Assembly (NCBI RefSeq): GCF_000369045.1
Contig: NZ_KB849790.1
Span: forward strand, 1 to 64,000
DNA: 64,000 nucleotides
Direction of reading: 5' to 3'
Origin: Acinetobacter pittii ATCC 19004 = CIP 70.29
Lineage (GTDB): Bacteria; Pseudomonadota; Gammaproteobacteria; Pseudomonadales; Moraxellaceae
A program made the position numbers and the translations under genes. Every line of letters begins with the position of its first letter. The stretch's first letter is position 1. Shown one piece after another: positions 8,551 to 18,048 of this stretch. The notes below the pieces were generated by a model that ran no database searches, was not told the DNA's origin, and was given only the letters and a program-made list of their open reading frames with translations.

Positions 8551-9942
8551 ATGAATAATGATACAACAAAAAAATTAGGCGAAGGACTTTCAAATCGCCA
8601 TATCACAATGATTAGTATTGGCGGTGTTATTGGTGCAGGTTTATTTGTCGGTTCATCTTCTGCAATTGCCAAGGCAGGCCCAGCGGTGATTCTTGCATAC
8701 CTGATTACCAGCATTATGGTATTTCTGGTCATGCGAATGTTAGGTGAGATGGCCGTTTTAGAACCAGACACTGGTTCATTTTCTACATATGCTCGTAAAG
8801 CGATTGGCCCTTGGGCAGGCTTTACCATTGGTTGGTTATATTGGTGGTTTTGGGTGCTTGCGATTCCAGTAGAAGCGATTGCAGGTGCTGAAATTTTACA
8901 TTCATGGTTTCCGAACGTTTCAGTTTCTATCTATGCGTTCTGTTTTATTGTGTTCTTAAGCTTGGCCAACTTTTTTAGTACCAAAAGTTTTGGTGAGTTT
9001 GAGTTCTGGTTTTCTCTAGTTAAAGTAGTGGCCATTATTGGTTTCATTATTATTGGTATTTTGGCAATTTCAGGTATTTGGCCTTTAGCTAAAAATGTTA
9101 GCGGCGTTGCCAATTTATATAACAACGCTGGTTTTATGCCGCATGGTATGGGAGGCATTTTATCGGCAATTTTAATTACGGCATTTTCATTCTTTGGAGT
9201 AGAAATTGTCTCAATTGCAGCAGCGGAATCATCAAATCCTAAACAGAAAATCAGACGCGCTACCAATTTAGTGTTGTACCGTATTATCCTTTTCTTTGTG
9301 GTCTCAATGTTTATTGCTGTTTCACTTGTCGATTGGCGTTCACCAGATTTACAGAAGTATGGGACATTCCAATACGTTTTAATGAGCTTGAACGTACCGG
9401 GTACTAAACTCATCATTGATACGGTTGTATTTATTGCTGTTGCAAGTTGTATGAATGCCGCAATTTATACGTCCTCTCGTATGCTATTTCGTTTGGGCAC
9501 TCGTAGTGAAGCGCCACAAGCAGTAACTAAAATCAATTATGCGGGTGTACCTGCAATTGCAGTGTTTTCTTCAACTTTTATTGGTTTAGTGTGTTGTGTC
9601 ATTAACTATGTATTCCCCGGAAAAGTATTTGGCTTATTGCTTTCAAGCACAGGGTCAATTGCTTTACTGGTGTACTTAGTTATTGCATTCTCACAACTAC
9701 GTTTAAGACATAAGTTAGAAGCAGCTGGAGCGGAAATTCCATTTAAAATGTGGTTATTCCCATGGCTGACTTGGTTTGTCATTATTATTATTTTAAGTGT
9801 ATTGGCTTACATGTTCTTCTCGCCAGCATATAGTTATGAAACCACTTTATCTTTAGGGGTAACTTCGCTTGTGGTTGTTTGTGGGTTGTTCGTCACGCGA
9901 AAGCGTAAAGCAACCAGAGCGGTTGCCATGAATTTAGATTAA
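8551..9942 (+). CDS. amino acid permease of the APC superfamily
   Basis: 463 residues with about twelve hydrophobic helices. The start of helix 1 reads SIGGVIGAGLFVGSSSAI, the unwound substrate-binding helix of amino-acid/GABA-type APC transporters. An AAGGA ribosome site precedes the ATG. It lies downstream of the beta-alanine catabolic genes and likely imports their substrate, matching the Pseudomonas bauABCD arrangement in which a permease accompanies the enzymes. The substrate is inferred from context. It acts in the inner membrane, driven by the proton gradient. Confidence 0.85.
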   Translation: MNNDTTKKLGEGLSNRHITMISIGGVIGAGLFVGSSSAIAKAGPAVILAYLITSIMVFLVMRMLGEMAVLEPDTGSFSTYARKAIGPWAGFTIGWLYWWFWVLAIPVEAIAGAEILHSWFPNVSVSIYAFCFIVFLSLANFFSTKSFGEFEFWFSLVKVVAIIGFIIIGILAISGIWPLAKNVSGVANLYNNAGFMPHGMGGILSAILITAFSFFGVEIVSIAAAESSNPKQKIRRATNLVLYRIILFFVVSMFIAVSLVDWRSPDLQKYGTFQYVLMSLNVPGTKLIIDTVVFIAVASCMNAAIYTSSRMLFRLGTRSEAPQAVTKINYAGVPAIAVFSSTFIGLVCCVINYVFPGKVFGLLLSSTGSIALLVYLVIAFSQLRLRHKLEAAGAEIPFKMWLFPWLTWFVIIIILSVLAYMFFSPAYSYETTLSLGVTSLVVVCGLFVTRKRKATRAVAMNLD

Positions 9943-9947
9943 TTAAA

Positions 9948-9973
9948 AAAGAGACCATAAATGGTCTCTTTTT
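9948..9973. terminator. bidirectional terminator between permease and efflux genes
   Basis: An A-run, GAGACCAT, two-base loop, ATGGTCTC and a T-run. It can end both the plus-strand permease and the minus-strand emrA-like transcript that finishes at 10000. Confidence 0.8.
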
Positions 9974-9999
9974 TTCTCATATTCCAAGATCTAGACGAA

Positions 10000-11085
10000 C
10001 TATTTAGTCGTATCAATAGAGACTAAAACCGATAAACCTGGGCGTAATAATTTAACGTCTTTTTGATTTTCAATAAGCTTAATTCGTAAAGGAAGGCGCT
10101 GAACAATCTTGGTAAAGTTACCTGTTGCATTGGTCGCCGAGATTGGAGAAAAAAATGCGCCAGTTGAAGGAGAGAAGCTATCTACCACACCTTTTAATTC
10201 AACATTATAAGCATCTACATAGACATTAACTGGTTGTCCGATCTTGATCTTTTTTAACTCAATTTCACGGAAGTTGGCTTCTACATAAACCTGATCTAAA
10301 GGAACAACCACCATGAGTGGATTACCAGCACTCACAAAGTTACCTACATTAGCTGACTTTTGACCAATCATGCCATCAATAGGTGCACGAACCTCTGTAT
10401 AGCTCAAATTCAGTTTTGCTTTATCAAGCGCCGCTTGGGCTTGTTTAAGGGCTGCTTGTTTGGCTTGTACCTGAATCTTGTATTGATTGAGCTGATACTG
10501 TGCATCAATCACTTTTTCTTTACTGCTGTCTAAGTCAGCATATTGTTCAGTCAAAGTAGTCTTAGATTGCTGTGTAATTAATCTAGACTCCGCTCCAAGT
10601 GCCTGTAATTGCTCATAACGAGCCGTATTATCTTTGGTGAGTTTAATTCCAGCTTCTACTTTTCTCAGCTGTGCTTCAGTTTCTCGAATGATAGTGGGTT
10701 GTCTATCCACTGCGAGCATTGCTTCACTCAGGTCAGCTTGCGCTTTTGCATAATTAGATTCAGCCTCAGCCAAAGCAGCTTGATAATCACGTGCATCAAT
10801 CCGCGCTAAAAGTTGGCCTTTTTTTACGGTCTGGTGATCTTTAATGTAAATTTCCTCAATATTGCCCGATACTTTTGGGGCAATTGTTGAGTACTCTACA
10901 TCTACACGTGCATCGTCTGTTTCAACAACCGAAGAGGGTAAAAATATAAGTTTTAAAACCCATAAAATAGATGCTAAGACAATAATAAACGCAATAGCCA
11001 TAACCCAATGCTTTTTGAGAAATTGCACCTTGGTTAACTTGGGTGGTTCGGTATGGGTGGTGTCTTGGGCTTCGAGAGTACTCAT
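10000..11085 (-). CDS. HlyD/EmrA-family efflux adaptor (membrane fusion protein)
   Basis: 361 residues. One N-terminal membrane helix (about residues 31-53) is followed by the lipoyl half-motif VETDDARVDVEYSTIAPKVSGNIEEI. A long coiled-coil hairpin follows, then the second lipoyl half LSYTEVRAPIDGMIGQKSANVG and a beta-barrel ending in LRPGLSVLVSID. The family bridges an inner-membrane MFS pump to an outer-membrane channel. The gene overlaps the DHA2 transporter by four bases, so the two are translationally coupled. No TolC gene is present in this cluster. The likely cargo is a toxic organic compound and cannot be deduced. Control is probably by the TetR protein encoded divergently. Confidence 0.88.
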   Translation of the reverse strand: MSTLEAQDTTHTEPPKLTKVQFLKKHWVMAIAFIIVLASILWVLKLIFLPSSVVETDDARVDVEYSTIAPKVSGNIEEIYIKDHQTVKKGQLLARIDARDYQAALAEAESNYAKAQADLSEAMLAVDRQPTIIRETEAQLRKVEAGIKLTKDNTARYEQLQALGAESRLITQQSKTTLTEQYADLDSSKEKVIDAQYQLNQYKIQVQAKQAALKQAQAALDKAKLNLSYTEVRAPIDGMIGQKSANVGNFVSAGNPLMVVVPLDQVYVEANFREIELKKIKIGQPVNVYVDAYNVELKGVVDSFSPSTGAFFSPISATNATGNFTKIVQRLPLRIKLIENQKDVKLLRPGLSVLVSIDTTK

Positions 11086-12659
11086 AAAGATTTTCCTGAG
11101 TTATGACTATTCATTAACTTAATGAGAGCAATACGTGGCGGATAAGTTCGAACTGGCAAAATCAACATCACGATGAATAAAATTGCAGTAAGTCCCGCTA
11201 AAATCAGATATTGATCACTAATGACCAAAACTGATTGCTGTGCCTGAATCGCAGAATTTAAGGCAGATAAACCACCGGAAACACGTTCGGTACCATCTGC
11301 ACTCAGCACAGGTGGAGTAAGTGGGTTAATAACAGGGCCTTGAATATTTTGGAAAACATGTTGAGCAGTATTTTCAATCAGTCGTGTTGAATGGTATTCA
11401 CCGCGAACTCGATTGACCCAGTCCAAAATACACACACCTAGTACACCGCTAATAGCACGCGGGGTATTAATCATAGGGGATGCATAAATTGCCATGGTTG
11501 GGTGAACACTGTTTGTACCCATCATTAAGAGCGAGAGCACGACACAGGTTTGCCCCAGACATGAGATTGCATGCCAAAAATAAAATTGGTCTTGATTCCA
11601 TGTGGTATCAAGTTGACTTGCACCTAGACAACCCGCAATGACCAGAAGTAAACCAAATCCGTGTACATATCGGCTATCCACCCAAGCTTGATTTAAAAGC
11701 TTCACAACAATAGGAATATAGATAAATTGCAGTGCCGCAATTTGTAAGCCAATCCACATGGTCTGAGTGGGTTTATAGCCATGTACAGCACTTAAGTAAT
11801 TGAGTGGTAATGTGCTTGTGGACATACCAATAATGACAAAGCAAAAGAGTGCGAAAACAGCATAAGCAAAATTTCGGATTTCGAGCATTTGCGGTTTAAT
11901 CAATGGTGACGGATAACGCCATTCATGTATGAAAAACCAAGGTAAAGTTATTGCACTAATTAAGGCTAATACACAAATTAATTGAGAATGGAACCAATCT
12001 AAATGGTTGCCATGCAATAACATGGTGCTCAGGCTGGCTAAGCTAATAATCGCTAAAATGGCACCCATCCAATCGTAAGTTTTTATTCTTGAATAATTCA
12101 ATGGATCTTGGGGAATACCAAAATAAACCAGTGCAGCGCTTAGCGCACAAAACGGAATAGTTTGGAAAAATATCATTTTCCATCCAATTACATCTAAGTA
12201 AAAAGCTGAGAGTGCAGCACTTAAGTTGGGAAAGAACGTCGCAGTTAATGCATAGCAGGCTAATCCCCATAGCCGAATGTCAGGTCCTAAAAATCTAAGC
12301 GCACAGGCCATGAGCAAAGGAATCGTTAAACCATTGGCGAGCCCTTGTAAACCACGTAATAGATAAAAGATTTCGATATTTGGACTAAAAGGAATTAAAA
12401 CGCTAGAAAAAAGGCAAAGTCCTATAGCAAAAAGAAGAACTCTGCGCATAGAAAAAATGACTGCCCAACTCGTAGACAGGATCATTCCAATAATCATCGC
12501 ACTTGCGTAAATACTATTAACCCAATAACCCGAGTCGACACTAATGCCCATTGCACCTCGAATGTCGACTAAAGTAATGCTGGTAATTCGGTTATTAAAT
12601 TCAACAGTCATTGCAGCAAATATTGCACCTGCTAAACCGATGAGTGGCTTTGTATTCAT
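11082..12659 (-). CDS. DHA2-family MFS drug exporter (EmrB-like)
   Basis: 525 residues with about fourteen hydrophobic helices, the size of DHA2 drug:proton antiporters. Early DIRGAMGISVDSGYWVNSIY and the RGLQGLANGLTIPL segment match the EmrB group. It sits first in a two-gene minus-strand operon and overlaps the adaptor gene. It would extrude an amphipathic compound from the inner membrane through the adaptor and an outer-membrane channel encoded elsewhere. The promoter region carries a palindromic operator shared with the TetR gene. Confidence 0.87.
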   Translation of the reverse strand: MNTKPLIGLAGAIFAAMTVEFNNRITSITLVDIRGAMGISVDSGYWVNSIYASAMIIGMILSTSWAVIFSMRRVLLFAIGLCLFSSVLIPFSPNIEIFYLLRGLQGLANGLTIPLLMACALRFLGPDIRLWGLACYALTATFFPNLSAALSAFYLDVIGWKMIFFQTIPFCALSAALVYFGIPQDPLNYSRIKTYDWMGAILAIISLASLSTMLLHGNHLDWFHSQLICVLALISAITLPWFFIHEWRYPSPLIKPQMLEIRNFAYAVFALFCFVIIGMSTSTLPLNYLSAVHGYKPTQTMWIGLQIAALQFIYIPIVVKLLNQAWVDSRYVHGFGLLLVIAGCLGASQLDTTWNQDQFYFWHAISCLGQTCVVLSLLMMGTNSVHPTMAIYASPMINTPRAISGVLGVCILDWVNRVRGEYHSTRLIENTAQHVFQNIQGPVINPLTPPVLSADGTERVSGGLSALNSAIQAQQSVLVISDQYLILAGLTAILFIVMLILPVRTYPPRIALIKLMNSHNSGKSL

Positions 12660-12716
12660 CTTTTACCTTAAATCTTAAACATCAATTCATTGCACGGAGT
12701 AGATATTTACTGTACT

Positions 12717-12730
12717 GTACCGATCGGTAC
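12717..12730. promoter_or_regulatory. palindromic TetR-type operator
   Basis: GTACCGATCGGTAC is a perfect 14-base palindrome in the gap between the exporter operon and the TetR gene. TetR repressors typically bind such sites in divergent promoters. The binding protein is inferred from position. Confidence 0.6.
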
Positions 12731-12825
12731 TCTACTCTTTAATTAAATTTCCGTCAATTCTCGATTTTGAACTTTTCGATGAGTTACACTTAGAACGAAA
12801 TCGCTAAAATTTTTATAAGGTCAAT

Positions 12826-13446
12826 ATGTCTGGTTTAACGAAAGCTCATGAAAAAGATCAAAAAATTCTGGATGCAGCAACAAAGTTTTTTTTGATCCAC
12901 GGCTTTAGTGGCACAACGACAGACATGATTCAAAAGGAAGCAGGGGTTTCAAAAGCAACGATGTATGGTTGCTATAAGAATAAAGAAGCGATGTTTGCAG
13001 CGGTGATTGAACGTCAATGTACCAACATGCAAAAACAAATTATTTTAGTTGAGACAAAAGCCGATAATTTACGATCAGCACTAACTGAAATTGGGAAGAC
13101 CTATCTGTGTTTTATATTATCGCATTCAGGCTTGGCTTTTTTTAGGGTCTGTATTGCAGAAGCGGTAAGGTTCCCAGAGTTATCTGAAAAATTCTTTGAA
13201 TTGGGTCCACAGCGTCTAGCAAATATCATTGCAGGATATCTAGAAAAATCCGTTAAACAGGGCGAAATTGAATTAAGTTCTTCTTCAGAAGTTGCTGCGA
13301 ATATATTTTTATCGCTATTAAGAAGTGATGCTCATCTAAAATGTTTGACACATCCTGATTATTTAATATCAGAGAATGAAATTAGTACTTGGGTTGAATA
13401 CGCTGTTGATTTATTTTTAAAAAATATTAAGTATTGTCAGAGTTAG
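12826..13446 (+). CDS. TetR-family transcriptional regulator
   Basis: 206 residues. The N-terminal DNA-binding domain is clear: ILDAATKFFLIHGFSGTTTDMIQKEAGVSKATMYGCYKNKEAMFAAVI. The C-terminal half is the variable ligand/dimer domain (AefR-like length). An AAGG ribosome site precedes the ATG. It is divergent from the EmrAB-like operon, so it most likely represses that pump and itself from the palindrome at 12717. The ligand is unknown. Confidence 0.88.
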   Translation: MSGLTKAHEKDQKILDAATKFFLIHGFSGTTTDMIQKEAGVSKATMYGCYKNKEAMFAAVIERQCTNMQKQIILVETKADNLRSALTEIGKTYLCFILSHSGLAFFRVCIAEAVRFPELSEKFFELGPQRLANIIAGYLEKSVKQGEIELSSSSEVAANIFLSLLRSDAHLKCLTHPDYLISENEISTWVEYAVDLFLKNIKYCQS

Positions 13447-13544
13447 TTTCTTTATTCGATGATCTAAAAAAAAATACTTTAAAAATTATTTTATTCTCGA
13501 GTGATTTAAAGCTTAGTAAAATCTTTGCTTTAAAATTTTTAGTT

Positions 13545-13579
13545 AAAAAAGGAGTTGAGTTGAAACCGAACTCCTTTTT
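13545..13579. terminator. bidirectional terminator between tetR and the PepSY gene
   Basis: A-run plus GGAGTT, 12-base loop, AACTCC plus T-run. It serves the plus-strand TetR gene and the minus-strand PepSY gene that end on either side. Confidence 0.75.
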
Positions 13580-13587
13580 AGCAAGAT

Positions 13588-14931
13588 TTACGATTTAGAC
13601 GGAATATATTTACGCATAGCAAAGATAAACAGCGTAAATAAAATACTAAAACCAAAAACAGGTAAGCTTAGCCCTAACACGATTCCCACCAATATTAACC
13701 ATATTTTTTGTGAGCCAGTTGCACGGTTCCAAATTAATAGACTTTGACCAACAAAGTGAGTTGTCATGAGTTTTAAATTCGAGTTTTTAAACGCAGCACT
13801 ATATCCGTAAATAATCATAATACAGAGTGCGAAAGCATAAAGAGCCAGTACCAATTGATTTATCCAGCCAAATAAAACCCCAATATGCGCATCAACTCCC
13901 CAACGAGTGAGTTTTGCCACTAAAGAGTAGTCTTTAAACGCAAGTTGATCGATAACTTTGTGTTGTTCCATATCAATGGCGATACTGTCTGCTTGAGTTG
14001 GCCATTTGCGCTGAATTTCGGCTACAGTCCAAGCTTGATTTCCACTGGTTGGTGGTTTGATTTGTATTTGTGCTGCATCAATACCATGTGCTCTGGCGAT
14101 TGAAAGAGCAGTATCGTACTCAGTCGAGACAATATTTAAATTAAGATTTTCACTATGAGGCATCTCGTGATGTTCATGATGCATCACTGTAGGTAAATTA
14201 TCTGTTTGAAGGGAAGTTGCTAATGTTGGGGTTTGCCAGTTAAGCCACTGACGAGCAACTCGAATATTATCGCCAGCCCACTCGGACCACGTAAGACCCG
14301 TAATAGCAATTAATAATAAAAGTGGAAATAAACTTAAGCCCAGCGAGCTATGCCATCTTAATAATCTATTTTTTTGTGTCTGCCTAATTTTAAGATTTTG
14401 ACGCCGTTTCCACCAATTATATAGCCCGGTTAAAGTCAAAATAGCTAACCAACTTGCTGCCAGTTCACTATAAAAGCGGCCCCATTTTCCTAGCAATAAA
14501 TTGCTATGTAACTGGTCGAGCGTAGTTCGAAATGGCAGAACCCCACTGGTACCATAAACCGCTAGATGGCCTTTGGCTTTAAGTGTAAAAGGATCAATAA
14601 AAACGGCTTCACTTGTAAAATCGTGGATAGGGTCTGAAAAAATTACACGTGTTGTCTGATCAGAGCTAGGAGCTGGCCTAACTTCAATCACCTGTGCAGA
14701 CTTTGGCATTACTTGCTTTGCAGCTTCAATTTGCTGGCTCAGCTTATGTGGTGTTTGATTCAGTGGCTTAACATATAAAACATCTTTATAAATGGCTTGT
14801 TCAAGTTGTGGTGTAATAGCATAGAGTAAACCAGTGATTGCTGCGAACAAGATAAATGGTGCAATAAAAATACCGGCATAAATATGAATTAAGCGGTAAA
14901 GACTACGCCAGAAAGATGATTGGGTCAGCAT
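13588..14931 (-). CDS. PepSY-associated transmembrane protein (possible iron/ferric reductase)
   Basis: 447 residues with four main membrane segments: near residues 16-38, about 145-165, 193-215, and a pair at the C-terminus. Large periplasmic PepSY domains lie between them. The start, SSFWRSLYRLIHIYAGIFIAPFILF, is the usual N-terminus of PepSY-TM proteins. A His/Glu-rich stretch, MHHEHHEMPHSE, lies in the second periplasmic domain and may bind metal. Members often sit beside siderophore or haem uptake genes and are proposed to reduce iron. Here the neighbour is a divergent BtuFCD/FecBCD-like importer, which fits. Function is inferred. Confidence 0.8.
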   Translation of the reverse strand: MLTQSSFWRSLYRLIHIYAGIFIAPFILFAAITGLLYAITPQLEQAIYKDVLYVKPLNQTPHKLSQQIEAAKQVMPKSAQVIEVRPAPSSDQTTRVIFSDPIHDFTSEAVFIDPFTLKAKGHLAVYGTSGVLPFRTTLDQLHSNLLLGKWGRFYSELAASWLAILTLTGLYNWWKRRQNLKIRQTQKNRLLRWHSSLGLSLFPLLLLIAITGLTWSEWAGDNIRVARQWLNWQTPTLATSLQTDNLPTVMHHEHHEMPHSENLNLNIVSTEYDTALSIARAHGIDAAQIQIKPPTSGNQAWTVAEIQRKWPTQADSIAIDMEQHKVIDQLAFKDYSLVAKLTRWGVDAHIGVLFGWINQLVLALYAFALCIMIIYGYSAAFKNSNLKLMTTHFVGQSLLIWNRATGSQKIWLILVGIVLGLSLPVFGFSILFTLFIFAMRKYIPSKS

Positions 14932-15254
14932 CGGAAGATAATGTCTATCAGATTTTAGGCTGGATTATAACGATTTATTTATTTTAATGTTGATTGAGTG
15001 GTAACCACTATTAAATTATTTGATTAGCCACCTTGTAAACTTTTGGCCTAATAATTAAATAGTTTTTATTACTTGGTAAATTTGGCGTTTTTTTTGCTTA
15101 CTCTTTAATATCTTAGCTATTACGTTTAATTTGACCGCTGTATTAACCATGACTCAAACCGTCTTGCTAACTTATGGTGTTTTTTTCACATGAAAAATGC
15201 ACCAAATAGGCACGTCTTTTTATTTTGCACTGTATTTGTGCAAGGCATGCCGTA
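14932..15254. other. intergenic region between the PepSY gene and the importer operon
   Basis: About 320 AT-rich bases holding the divergent promoters. I looked for a cobalamin riboswitch or Fur-like 19-base palindrome and saw no convincing example. There are only short direct and inverted repeats of no clear meaning, such as GTGGTAACCAC at 14999-15009. Confidence 0.4.
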
Positions 15255-16274
15255 ATGAAGTTATTCGCTTCATTACTCACTTTACTCATTCTATGTGGAT
15301 GTTCTTCATCTGAACAAAGTGGTAAAGCGCAAGAAAAGTTAGCAGCCCATTCGATATGTGTCTTTGATAGTACAAATACAAAAGTCTGTGTAGCCAAACC
15401 CGCCCAAAGAATTGTTTCTTTGTTTGAGTCGGGTTTAGATGGCTTATATATGCTAGGGCAAGGTCATAAAGTGATTGGCATACCGGCCGAAGTATACATC
15501 CAACCTTTATTATTTAATGCCTATTCAAAAATAGATAAGCGTATCGCCAATAAGCAGCTTGCGACGCCTTCACAAGGGGCAAATGCAACCAATATTGAAA
15601 GCCTTGTGTTGTTAAAACCTGATCTGGTGATTGTAGGGAGCGGGCAGACTCAAACAACTGAACTGTTGCGGCAGTTTGGCATTGCTGTATATGTGATGGA
15701 GTCTAGTACCTACCAGCAAGTGAAAGAAGAGTTATCTGAAATTGCCGTTTTGAGCGGCGCCCAAAAGCGTGCTCAGGAAATTTTAAGTTTTTCTGATGAA
15801 ATTGTGGCGGAGGTCGCAGCCAAAACTGCACGTCAGCCAAATAAGCAATCGATTTACTATGCATGGTCAGGAGGGCGAATTTTTTCTACCTCGGGACGTC
15901 AGTCGATTACCAATGATTTTATTGAGCTGGCGGGTGCTTACAACATTATTCAGACCAATACGAATCAACCCAATGTAAATCCAGAGACTTTAATTGAATG
16001 GAACCCCGACAATATTGTGCTTTGGAATACCAATCCTAAACTGATTTATGAACGAAAAGAATTACAAGGTTTAAGCGCTATACAAAACCGAAAGGTATTT
16101 AATTTGAGTCCTGCATTTATATATAACCCCCATACCATCAAAATCATTATTACGGCGATTTATTTGAATCATAGTATTTATCCCGAACAGTCCGATTTAC
16201 CCGTAAGTGCTTTACAACAGCGTATTTTAACTAAGTTGTATGGTGAGCACCTTGCAAAAGCGTTGGTGCAATAA
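15255..16274 (+). CDS. periplasmic substrate-binding lipoprotein of an iron-complex/cobalamin ABC importer
   Basis: 339 residues from the ATG at 15255. The start yields a clean lipoprotein signal (MKLFASLLTLLILCGCSSS) with Cys in lipobox position; upstream TTG starts would spoil it. The body shows the FecB/BtuF fold marks: AQRIVSLFESGLDGLYMLG, ESLVLLKPDLVIVG, LLRQFGIAVYVMESSTYQQVKEEL, and VNPETLIEWNPDNIVLWN. It captures a metal chelate in the periplasm and hands it to the permease encoded two bases downstream. Vitamin B12, haem and a ferric siderophore are all possible; no TonB receptor is present here to decide. Confidence 0.85.
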   Translation: MKLFASLLTLLILCGCSSSEQSGKAQEKLAAHSICVFDSTNTKVCVAKPAQRIVSLFESGLDGLYMLGQGHKVIGIPAEVYIQPLLFNAYSKIDKRIANKQLATPSQGANATNIESLVLLKPDLVIVGSGQTQTTELLRQFGIAVYVMESSTYQQVKEELSEIAVLSGAQKRAQEILSFSDEIVAEVAAKTARQPNKQSIYYAWSGGRIFSTSGRQSITNDFIELAGAYNIIQTNTNQPNVNPETLIEWNPDNIVLWNTNPKLIYERKELQGLSAIQNRKVFNLSPAFIYNPHTIKIIITAIYLNHSIYPEQSDLPVSALQQRILTKLYGEHLAKALVQ

Positions 16275-16276
16275 AT

Positions 16277-17287
16277 ATGGAAAAACTGAAGTATTATTGG
16301 TTTTACCCTTTACCTTTCCTCATGATTTTTATCTCGCTGCTTATTGGGCCAACTCAGACCTTGAGTGCATGGGACTATTTGCTGTGGGGTGTACAAGCAG
16401 TTTTTGGTACACCATATTTTGATGCAGAACAATTTAGGCTGATGCAAAACATTCTGGTCAATGTCAGATTACCCAGAATTTTACTGACCTTTATGGTGGG
16501 AGCTGCATTAGCAACCGCAGGTAATGGCTTGCAGGCCTTGTTTCGTAATCCATTGGTTGACTCGTATGTACTCGGTATTTCATCTGGTGCGGCGTTTGGT
16601 GCAGCTTTAGCACTTTCTTTAAGTTGGCTTTCGCCAAATCTATCCGCCTTTGTTTTTGGCGTTTGTGCTGTTGGCTTAACGTATTTATTTGCGCATCAAA
16701 AACATGAAAGCCAGACGTCTTTAGTGATGGTAATTTTATCGGGCATGATTGTTTCGGGGCTGTTTTTGGCAGGTCTTACGGTTATTCAATACCTAAGCGA
16801 TCCATTTAAACTGCAAGCCATTGTGCAATGGACCATGGGCAACTTACATCAGGCTTCTTGGCAAAAAGTTCAATACGCCGTGCTACCAATTTGTATTGGC
16901 CTCGCCGGATTATTTGCTATGCGTTGGCGATTAAACTTGATGGCACTTGGTGCTGAAGAAGCGCAGGCTGTGGGTGTTAACCCAAGATGGGAACAACTGC
17001 TTTTAATTGCTCTAGTCACAGTATGTACGTCAACTTCTGTAGCCGCTGCAGGCATTATTAGTCTATATGGGCTCTTTATGCCGCATATTGTGAGAATGTT
17101 GGTTGGGCCAGATCACCGCTATAGTATTCCTGCCAATATGGTGTTGGGCGGTAGTTTTTTACTGTTGATTGATAACTTTTCTCGGGTTTTACTTACGTTT
17201 GAAATACCGATTGGTATTTTTACCATGCTACTTGGCGCGCCATTTTTCTTATTATTAATGAAAACACAGAGGACTCATTGGGCATGA
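16277..17287 (+). CDS. FecCD/BtuC-family ABC importer permease
   Basis: 336 residues with about nine or ten membrane helices. Family signatures are VNVRLPRILLTFMVGAALATAGNGLQALFRNPLVDSYVLGISSGAAFGAALAL and, near the end, GIISLYGLFMPHIVRMLVGPDHRYSIP (the coupling region). It starts two bases after the binding-protein stop and overlaps the ATPase gene by four bases, so all are one operon. It acts as a homodimer in the inner membrane. Confidence 0.92.
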   Translation: MEKLKYYWFYPLPFLMIFISLLIGPTQTLSAWDYLLWGVQAVFGTPYFDAEQFRLMQNILVNVRLPRILLTFMVGAALATAGNGLQALFRNPLVDSYVLGISSGAAFGAALALSLSWLSPNLSAFVFGVCAVGLTYLFAHQKHESQTSLVMVILSGMIVSGLFLAGLTVIQYLSDPFKLQAIVQWTMGNLHQASWQKVQYAVLPICIGLAGLFAMRWRLNLMALGAEEAQAVGVNPRWEQLLLIALVTVCTSTSVAAAGIISLYGLFMPHIVRMLVGPDHRYSIPANMVLGGSFLLLIDNFSRVLLTFEIPIGIFTMLLGAPFFLLLMKTQRTHWA

Positions 17288-18048
17288 TTCAAATTGATCA
17301 GTTAAATTATGCCTATGGGCACAAACAGGTTCTTAAAAATATTCATCTAGAGTTTCCCGAAAATCAGTTTTCAGTGATTTTAGGGCGTAATGGCTGTGGG
17401 AAATCGACACTGTTTAAATTGATGGCGGGCCTAGAACCTGTAAAAGATGGCTTGATTCGTTACTCTGGAAAACCACTATCGGACTTTAAAGGGAAAGATC
17501 GTGCTGCATTACTCGGTTTTTTACCGCAGTTTCATAAAACCGTATTTCCATTTCTGGTTAAAGATGTAGTGATTACAGGACGTGCCGCTTTTAGCAGATA
17601 TAGGCCTTCAAAGTCAGACTGGGAACGTGTAGACCAAGCTTTGCTTGATTTAGACATCGAGCATTTGCGTGACCGTCCTTATACCGAGTTATCGGGTGGT
17701 GAACGGCAATTGGTCATGATTGCCCGTATTTTAGTGCAAGCCCCAAAAGTTATTTTGCTCGATGAACCAACCAACCATCTCGATGTTTATTATCAGTCTT
17801 ATTTAATGAAAAAATTGCGTCAGTTGTCGCGGCAAAATTTTACGGTGATTGCGATTATGCATGATCCCAATTTAGCTTTTTTATTTGCAGATCATCTGTT
17901 TTTTATGCGCCAACATGAGGTGGTTAAGCCTGAGTCTAAAACACGAATAACTGATCCGAAGTTTTTAAAAAGTGTCTACGATGTTGAGTTCCATGAAGCC
18001 ATGATTCAAGACAAAACGATTGTGATACCTGATCATTCTTGGCTATGA
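17284..18048 (+). CDS. ABC importer ATP-binding protein (FecE/BtuD family)
   Basis: 254 residues. Walker A is LGRNGCGKST, the ABC signature is LSGGERQL and Walker B is VILLDEPTNHLD, followed by the switch His in IMHDPN. The ATG at 17284 overlaps the permease stop as ATGA and is preferred over the TTG at 17278. It powers uptake by the two preceding gene products. Its own stop overlaps the start of the GNAT gene, again as ATGA. Confidence 0.92.
   Translation: MIQIDQLNYAYGHKQVLKNIHLEFPENQFSVILGRNGCGKSTLFKLMAGLEPVKDGLIRYSGKPLSDFKGKDRAALLGFLPQFHKTVFPFLVKDVVITGRAAFSRYRPSKSDWERVDQALLDLDIEHLRDRPYTELSGGERQLVMIARILVQAPKVILLDEPTNHLDVYYQSYLMKKLRQLSRQNFTVIAIMHDPNLAFLFADHLFFMRQHEVVKPESKTRITDPKFLKSVYDVEFHEAMIQDKTIVIPDHSWL

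Noticed and set aside
14932..15254. Possible cobalamin riboswitch before the BtuFCD-like operon
   Set aside because: No B12-box or matching paired elements could be seen, so vitamin B12 as substrate cannot be inferred this way.
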